Positions 56,940-64,000 of a stretch of 64,000 nt of DNA are shown piece after piece. Below the pieces are notes generated by a model, which saw nothing but the letters and a program-made list of their open reading frames with translations, was not told the origin of the DNA and ran no database searches. The DNA is from Tropicimonas marinistellae (GTDB lineage: Bacteria > Pseudomonadota > Alphaproteobacteria > Rhodobacterales > Rhodobacteraceae), in assembly GCF_001509585.1 (NCBI RefSeq), contig NZ_LNCI01000002.1:1-64000 (forward strand), in the 5' to 3' direction. The position numbers and the translations under genes are program-made. Each line of letters begins with the position of its first letter. Position 1 is the first letter of the stretch.

Positions 56940-57824
56940 ATGCTCGATTGGAACGACCTGAGATTGATCCTGGAGATCGCGCGGGCGGGGAGCCTCTCCG
57001 GCGCTGCGCGCAAGATGGGGGTCAACCACGCCACCGTATCGCGCCAGCTTCAACGGCTGGAAACGTCGTCCGCGCGGCGCTTCTTCGAGCGCATGCCGGA
57101 TGGGATGATCCCCACGGCGGACGGAGAGGTGGCGGTTGCACGGGCAGAAACGATGGAAGCCGAAGTGCTGGCGCTTGACCTCGATCTGACCGCGCGGGCA
57201 CCCGGCAGTGGGGTCTTGCGCGTGACTGTGCCGCCATTGATGGCCGATGCGGCCTTCGCCAGAGATATAGCGCTGTGGCGCGATACGCATCCGAACGTGG
57301 ACCTGCACCTGCTCGGCGATAACCGGATTCTGGACCTGCACCGGCGCGAAGCCGATGTCGCGATACGCATCCAGCGCCACCCGAGCGAAAGCCTCTGGGG
57401 GCGCAAGGTGGCCAACCAGCGAGCCGGGTATTATGCCACCCCGGCATTCGTGGAGCGCCATGCCGCGGCGCTTGCGGGCGATGGCCCGCTGCCGCTCGTC
57501 GGCTTCACTGCCTGGGATCGCCCAATCGCGCCATCCATCCTCGAACGGTTCCCGAACACCGTGCTCGCCGCGCTCTGCGACGACATGATCGCGGCGCGGT
57601 CTCTCGTCCGCGAGGGGATCGCCTTTACCCGAATGCCGCATTTCATCGGCGGTACAGATCCCGCGCTCGTGCGGCTTCCGGGCACGGAAATGTCATCCTA
57701 TGCGCCGATCTGGGTGCTGACCCACCCAGACCTGCGCCGCGCACCGCTTGTTGCCGGATTTCTGCGCTTCATCGCGGAGCGTTTCTCCGGTCGCGCAGCG
57801 TATTACGCCGGGCCTGACGACTAA
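56940..57824 (+). CDS. LysR family transcriptional regulator
   Basis: The 294-residue protein has an N-terminal winged helix-turn-helix ([40 protein letters not shown], in two blocks) and a substrate-binding domain ([35 protein letters not shown]). It is slightly divergent from classical LysR in the recognition helix (NHATVSRQL). It is transcribed away from the DUF1330 gene. The inducer is unknown. Confidence 0.9.
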   Translation: MLDWNDLRLILEIARAGSLSGAARKMGVNHATVSRQLQRLETSSARRFFERMPDGMIPTADGEVAVARAETMEAEVLALDLDLTARAPGSGVLRVTVPPLMADAAFARDIALWRDTHPNVDLHLLGDNRILDLHRREADVAIRIQRHPSESLWGRKVANQRAGYYATPAFVERHAAALAGDGPLPLVGFTAWDRPIAPSILERFPNTVLAALCDDMIAARSLVREGIAFTRMPHFIGGTDPALVRLPGTEMSSYAPIWVLTHPDLRRAPLVAGFLRFIAERFSGRAAYYAGPDD

Positions 57825-57946
57825 GGGCTGCGTGCACGGCCGTAACGGGCGTGGGGGCCAGAGTGCGCAAACAATTACTGCGCGATGTCTCATCGTCGGT
57901 CCCGGTCGTGCCTTTCTATGCCGCCGCAATCGGCGCGCAGTCGCGT

Positions 57947-57961
57947 GTTTATATTTTGTTC
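57947..57961 (+). promoter_or_regulatory. Near-consensus LexA (SOS) box before uvrA
   Basis: GTTT-ATATTTT-GTTC matches the Rhodobacter-type LexA box GTTC-N7-GTTC at seven of eight fixed positions. It lies 67 bases before the uvrA start in an AT-rich stretch of the 203-base upstream region. uvrA is a standard SOS gene, which supports the call. Confidence 0.45.
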
Positions 57962-58027
57962 TCATTTTCCGATTGGAGAATCCCCGCGCCTCGCTTATCT
58001 CTTGTCGCATCCGTCACGGGGTGGGAC

Positions 58028-60895
<2,868 letters not shown>

Positions 60896-60899
60896 TCTC

Positions 60900-60945
60900 T
60901 CAGGTACGGATTACCTGACCCGGCGCATTTTCTCGCGTCGGGTCA
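60900..60945 (+). terminator. Overlapping alternative hairpins after uvrA
   Basis: TCAGGTA (60900-60906) pairs with TACCTGA (60912-60918), and TGACCCG (60916-60922) pairs with CGGGTCA (60939-60945). The two 7-bp stems share TGA at 60916-60918, so they cannot both be fully formed. They follow the uvrA stop closely and probably end its transcript. Confidence 0.45.
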
Positions 60946-60955
60946 CTTGAATGTT

Positions 60956-60982
60956 ATGGCCGTTTACATATGTTAAGGCCAT
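60956..60982. promoter_or_regulatory. Long dyad upstream of the DUF2807 gene
   Basis: ATGGCC (60956-60961) and GGCCAT (60977-60982) are perfect inverted arms 15 bases apart, with the palindrome ACATATGT between them. It lies 30 bases before the DUF2807 start, in promoter position, and may be an operator. Confidence 0.35.
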
Positions 60983-61012
60983 TAACTTATTGCCGTCATG
61001 GAAATGAAAGTC

Positions 61013-61711
61013 ATGAAACCGATCCTACTGGTATCGACAATCGCGCTGGCCACGGCGACGCCTCTGCTGGCTGCGGACAAGAGCTATGATTTCGAAGGAT
61101 TCACCAAGGTTGTTGTGCGCGGAGCGGTGGATGTCGATATCCGCTCCGGTGACACTTACGGCGTCGATTTGGATGTTTCCCGCCGCTCCTTGCTCAGGCG
61201 GCTGGACATTCGCCAATCCGGCGACACCCTGATCATCGAGCGCCGCAAGGGCGCGAGTTTTTTCCTGATGGGAATGGCCGATCACTACGAGGTAACGGTG
61301 TCGATGCCCGAATTGGAAGAGGTCGCCGCGGTTGCCTCGGCCGATGTGGACGTCGCGGGAGTGCGGGCGGCGAGCGTCTCGGCGAAAGCCTCCAGTGGCG
61401 CGTCTCTTGATCTGCACGGGGTCGACGTTCAATCGGCCGTGTTGAAAGCGTCTTCCGGTGCGGAGATCACGGCCGAGGGTGTGTGCGGAACGCTGACCGC
61501 GCGGGCGTCGTCCGGGGCCGAGATCGAGGCATCTGACCTCGTTTGCAGCCAGATTACGGTGAAGGCGTCAAGCGGCAGCGACATGGAGGCCCACGCCACC
61601 GATGCGGCGCAGGCCGTCGCGTCGAGCGGCGGTGACATCCGTTTGCACGGCACGGCCACAGATCAGGATCTACGCGAATCCTCTGGCGGCGATGTGAGGG
61701 TTGCCGGCTGA
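61013..61711 (+). CDS. DUF2807 (GIN domain) secreted beta-helix protein
   Basis: The 232-residue protein has a signal peptide (MKPILLVSTIALATATPLLAA) and the DUF2807 pattern FTKVVVRGAVDVDIRSGD. The C-terminal half holds six repeats about 20 residues apart, each with an [A/E]SSG[A/G/S]-type turn (KASSGASLDLHG, KASSGAEITAEG, RASSGAEIEASD, KASSGSDMEAHA, VASSGGDIRLHG, ESSGGDVRVAG), fitting a right-handed beta-helix. The function is unknown; envelope or adhesion roles are usually proposed. ATGs at 60998 and 61004 are alternative starts. Confidence 0.8.
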   Translation: MKPILLVSTIALATATPLLAADKSYDFEGFTKVVVRGAVDVDIRSGDTYGVDLDVSRRSLLRRLDIRQSGDTLIIERRKGASFFLMGMADHYEVTVSMPELEEVAAVASADVDVAGVRAASVSAKASSGASLDLHGVDVQSAVLKASSGAEITAEGVCGTLTARASSGAEIEASDLVCSQITVKASSGSDMEAHATDAAQAVASSGGDIRLHGTATDQDLRESSGGDVRVAG

Positions 61712-61986
61712 CCGCCGGCCGGTCTCCTTGAACGGGTAGTGCCGACCAGGAGAGGCGCATGCCCGACGCCTATGTCGAGTGCAAAGGGCAGTCCACAGCC
61801 GTGAGCGGAATCTGCGCCCGGCACCTGGCGTCGGGCGAGGACCCCGGTAGGGGATGCGTTCGGATTGGAACACAGCCCCCTATCGGCTCCCGGTTCGGGG
61901 ACGCCAGTCCACACACCGCACATCGCCCCGGCCGGTCTCGATGGACTCGGTATTGGCGATCCGATCCTGCGGGTTTTCACACGGCT

Positions 61987-62859
61987 CTAGCCGCGCCCGC
62001 GTTTCTCGAAGCGCGGCAGCATGGCGGAGAAGTCCATGCCCTTGCCGTCCTCACTCTCCACGAAGGTCTCGTAAAGTGCCGTGGCGGCCTGACCGAGCGG
62101 CGTGTCGGCGTCTGCCGCCTCGGCGGCCTGTTGCGACAGGCGCAGGTCCTTCAGCATGAGCTCGGCGGCGAATCCGGGCTGGTATCCGTTGTCAGCAGGC
62201 GAGGTCGGGCCGACGCCGGGGGCGGGGCAATAGGCGTTCATCGTCCAACTGTAGCCGGAGGAGGTGGAGACGACATCGAACATCTTCTGGCGATCGAGCC
62301 CGAGCTTGTCGGCCAGCGCAAAGGCCTCGCAGGTGCCGATCATCGTGATGCCGAGGATCATGTTGTTGCAGATCTTCGCCGCCTGACCAGCGCCCGCGCC
62401 GCCGCAATGCACGGCCTTCTGGCCCATCACGTCGAAGAGCGGTGAAACGGTCGCAAAGGCCGCCTCCGGACCACCGGCCATGAAGGTGAGCGTGCCGCCC
62501 TGGGCGCCGCCAACACCGCCGGAAACCGGCGCGTCCACCGCTGCAAGCCCGGCCGCCTGCGCGGCCTCGGCCACGGCGCGGGCGCTGTCGACGTCGACGG
62601 TGGAGCAATCGAGATGCACAGCGCCGGGGGCCATCGCCGGGTGGATCTCCTCGGCGACGCGGCGCAGGATGGCACCGTTCGGCAGCATGGTAATCACGAC
62701 CTCGGCGCCGCGCGCGGCCTCGGCCGCGGACGGTGCCTTGGCCACGCCTTCGGGGCAGGGGGCGGCGAGGTCGAAGCCTGTCACCTGGTGACCGGCGGCC
62801 ACGAGATTGGCGGCCATCGGCGCGCCCATATTGCCCAATCCAATGAATCCGACCTTCAT
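61987..62859 (-). CDS. mmsB: 3-hydroxyisobutyrate dehydrogenase
   Basis: MmsB oxidises 3-hydroxyisobutyrate to methylmalonate semialdehyde with NAD in valine breakdown. The 290-residue protein has the Rossmann start MKVGFIGLGNMGAPMAANLVAAGH, the substrate motif VDAPVSGGVGGAQGGTLTFMAGG, the catalytic-Lys segment GAGAGQAAKICNNMILG, and KDLRLSQQAAEAA. Its start overlaps the stop of the hydrolase gene by four bases. The three genes at the window end form one valine operon. Confidence 0.94.
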   Translation of the reverse strand: MKVGFIGLGNMGAPMAANLVAAGHQVTGFDLAAPCPEGVAKAPSAAEAARGAEVVITMLPNGAILRRVAEEIHPAMAPGAVHLDCSTVDVDSARAVAEAAQAAGLAAVDAPVSGGVGGAQGGTLTFMAGGPEAAFATVSPLFDVMGQKAVHCGGAGAGQAAKICNNMILGITMIGTCEAFALADKLGLDRQKMFDVVSTSSGYSWTMNAYCPAPGVGPTSPADNGYQPGFAAELMLKDLRLSQQAAEAADADTPLGQAATALYETFVESEDGKGMDFSAMLPRFEKRGRG

Positions 62860-63917
62860 GCGCGTTCCTCCCTCTGCGCCTCGTCCTCGAAAACCAGTTC
62901 GTCGGCCCCGAGTGGGGCCAGCATCCCTGTCACGGTTTCCGCCCGGACATTGCCAATTGAATCCCGCCAGGCGGGAGTGCGATCCTTGTCGATAATGGCG
63001 GCGCGGATCCCTTCGAGGAAATCGCTCTGTTCCAGTGCGCGCCAGGTGAAGCGGTACTCCTGCCGCAGCGCATCGCGGACCGAGGTGCCATCGGCGCGCA
63101 GGCGGCGCAGGGCCTCCAGCGTGCAGGCCATGGCGAGCGGCGAATTGCGGGTGAGCGTCTTTGCCGTGGCGGCGGCGAAGTCACTCACCGCCGCGGTCAG
63201 CGCCGCGAGGATCCGCGACATGTCCGGTTGCGCGAAATGGCGGTCGATCTCGGCGCGGGCCCCGGCCAGCGGGCCCGGGGGCGGTGCGGCGGCGGCGGCG
63301 CCGATCAGGTCGGCGTCGCCGGTCTCCTCCAGCCGAGCAATCAGCGTGGGCCAGGTCTCTTGCGGGACGAAATGGTCGGCGAACCCTGCGAGCAGGGCGT
63401 CGGCCGGCCCCATGCGCGCGCCGGTGAGGCCGAGGTAGTCGCCCAGCCGCCCGGGGGCGCGGGAAAGCAGCCAGGTGCCGCCGACATCCGGCAGCAGGCC
63501 GATGCCGCATTCGGGCATGGCGATCTGGCTTGTTTCGCCGACGACGCGGTGGGAGGCATGGCAGCCGAGCCCGACGCCGCCGCCCATGGTGAAGCCGTGC
63601 AGGAAACTCGCCACCGGCTTGGGATAGCCTGCAATGCGGGCGTTCATGTTGTATTCGTCGTGCCAGAAGCGGCGGGAGTAGGCGTAGTCGCCCGCCTTTC
63701 CGGTGGCATAGACCTCGGCGATATCGCCGCCCGCGCAGAAGGCGCGCTCTCCCTCGCCGTCGATCACCACGAGCGCGACCTGCGGGTCATCTGCCCATGC
63801 CTTCAGCGCGGCATCGACCTTCAGGCACATGTCGTAGTTCAGCGCGTTCAGCGCCTTGGGGCGGGTCAGGGTGATGCGGCCGGCGCGGCCCGCGGTGCGG
63901 ATGTGGATGTCGCTCAT
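62856..63917 (-). CDS. 3-hydroxyisobutyryl-CoA hydrolase
   Basis: The 353-residue crotonase-fold protein matches the 3-hydroxyisobutyryl-CoA hydrolase (HIBCH) branch of the enoyl-CoA hydratase family: GRITLTRPKALNALN, GEGERAFCAGGDIAEVY with the oxyanion-hole loop, FLHGFTMGGGVGLG, and MPECGIGLLPDVGGTWLLSR with the catalytic Glu/Asp. The length over 340 residues and the C-terminal part fit the hydrolase rather than a simple hydratase. It overlaps mmsB downstream and the acyl-CoA dehydrogenase upstream by four bases each. Confidence 0.9.
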   Translation of the reverse strand: MSDIHIRTAGRAGRITLTRPKALNALNYDMCLKVDAALKAWADDPQVALVVIDGEGERAFCAGGDIAEVYATGKAGDYAYSRRFWHDEYNMNARIAGYPKPVASFLHGFTMGGGVGLGCHASHRVVGETSQIAMPECGIGLLPDVGGTWLLSRAPGRLGDYLGLTGARMGPADALLAGFADHFVPQETWPTLIARLEETGDADLIGAAAAAPPPGPLAGARAEIDRHFAQPDMSRILAALTAAVSDFAAATAKTLTRNSPLAMACTLEALRRLRADGTSVRDALRQEYRFTWRALEQSDFLEGIRAAIIDKDRTPAWRDSIGNVRAETVTGMLAPLGADELVFEDEAQREERA

Positions 63918-64000
63918 CTGTCGCTCAGCAGGCTGCGCGCCACGATCAGGCGCATGATCTCGTTGGTGCCTTCGAGGATCTGGTGCACGCGCAGGTCGCG
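63914..64000 (-). CDS. Acyl-CoA dehydrogenase C-terminus, probably isobutyryl-CoA dehydrogenase (partial)
   Basis: The last 28 codons of a reverse-strand gene run in from the window edge. The peptide RDLRVHQILEGTNEIMRLIVAR is the hallmark C-terminus of acyl-CoA dehydrogenases, including the FAD-contacting EGTNEIMR. Because it is coupled by a four-base overlap to the hydrolase and mmsB genes, isobutyryl-CoA dehydrogenase of valine degradation is the likely identity. The rest of the gene lies outside the window. Confidence 0.85.
   Translation of the reverse strand, partial: RDLRVHQILEGTNEIMRLIVARSLLSDR

Noticed and set aside
60974..60986. Second CtrA-type box near the DUF2807 promoter
   Set aside because: The TTAA elements are only five bases apart, not seven.
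61712..61986. A possible small forward gene starting at ATG 61759 after an AGGAG site
   Set aside because: The frame continues into the antisense of mmsB and has no recognisable domain or coding-like composition beyond the first few residues.

Overview
The window is high-GC DNA, roughly 60-65% G+C by eye, from an alphaproteobacterium. It is almost certainly a member of the Rhodobacterales (Roseobacter/Rhodobacter group). The evidence is the dus(nifR3)-ntrB-ntrC-ntrY-ntrX-trkA-trkH-hfq-hflX order, an NtrC without the GAFTGA loop, a fused IspDF, a DUF6446 gene and gltS between glyQ and glyS, and KpsC/KpsS-type capsule genes among riboflavin genes. It reads as core chromosome. I see no tRNA, rRNA, insertion sequence, prophage, CRISPR array or replication origin. 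The species cannot be told from the sequence.

Layout. 1-3.5 kb: tail of an RTX-like protein, a TrkH potassium transporter, and a secreted protease-like protein with a mutated active site. 3.7-11.8 kb: glycyl-tRNA synthetase subunits enclosing a 604-base gap, DUF6446 and gltS, followed by a divergent pyruvate-phosphate-dikinase-like protein. 12-16.1 kb: SleB hydrolase, then folB-folP-glmM. 16.2-17.6 kb: an isolated reverse-strand pair, a small protein and a leaderless trypsin-like protease. 17.8-19.8 kb: ilvC divergent from two overlapping Lrp/AsnC regulators. 19.8-24.6 kb: sulfotransferase plus probable glycosyltransferase, a UbiH-type monooxygenase, a small membrane protein, a HAD phosphatase and a GntR regulator. 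24.7-29.8 kb: membrane glycosyltransferase behind a CtrA-type box, carA, a YqeY protein, hpt, a COQ10-like protein. 29.8-33.9 kb: amt, pncC/cinA, two pgpA-type genes, ispDF. 34-46.1 kb: the nitrogen-sensing operon, then trkA-trkH-hfq-hflX. 46.3-49 kb: a secreted protein, yjbQ, nrdR, ribD. 49-53.8 kb: capsule genes kpsS-kpsD-kpsC on the reverse strand, splitting ribD from ribE. 53.9-61.7 kb: ribE, lpdA, glycine-zipper lipoprotein, DUF1330/LysR pair, uvrA, DUF2807 protein. 62-64 kb: valine catabolic genes running off the end.

How the genes work together. Nitrogen status is sensed by NtrB/NtrC and NtrY/NtrX, and the Amt transporter is nearby. Potassium uptake uses TrkA plus two TrkH channels. 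FolB and FolP feed folate; RibD and RibE feed riboflavin; GlmM feeds peptidoglycan. IlvC makes branched-chain precursors and the last operon degrades valine. The most unusual items are the leaderless protease with its satellite protein (16225-17592), the mutated secreted protease (1681-3477), the degenerate dikinase (9275-11824), the FolB fusion, a probable CTG start for hflX overlapping the hfq stop, and a perfect CtrA-type box before the glycosyltransferase.
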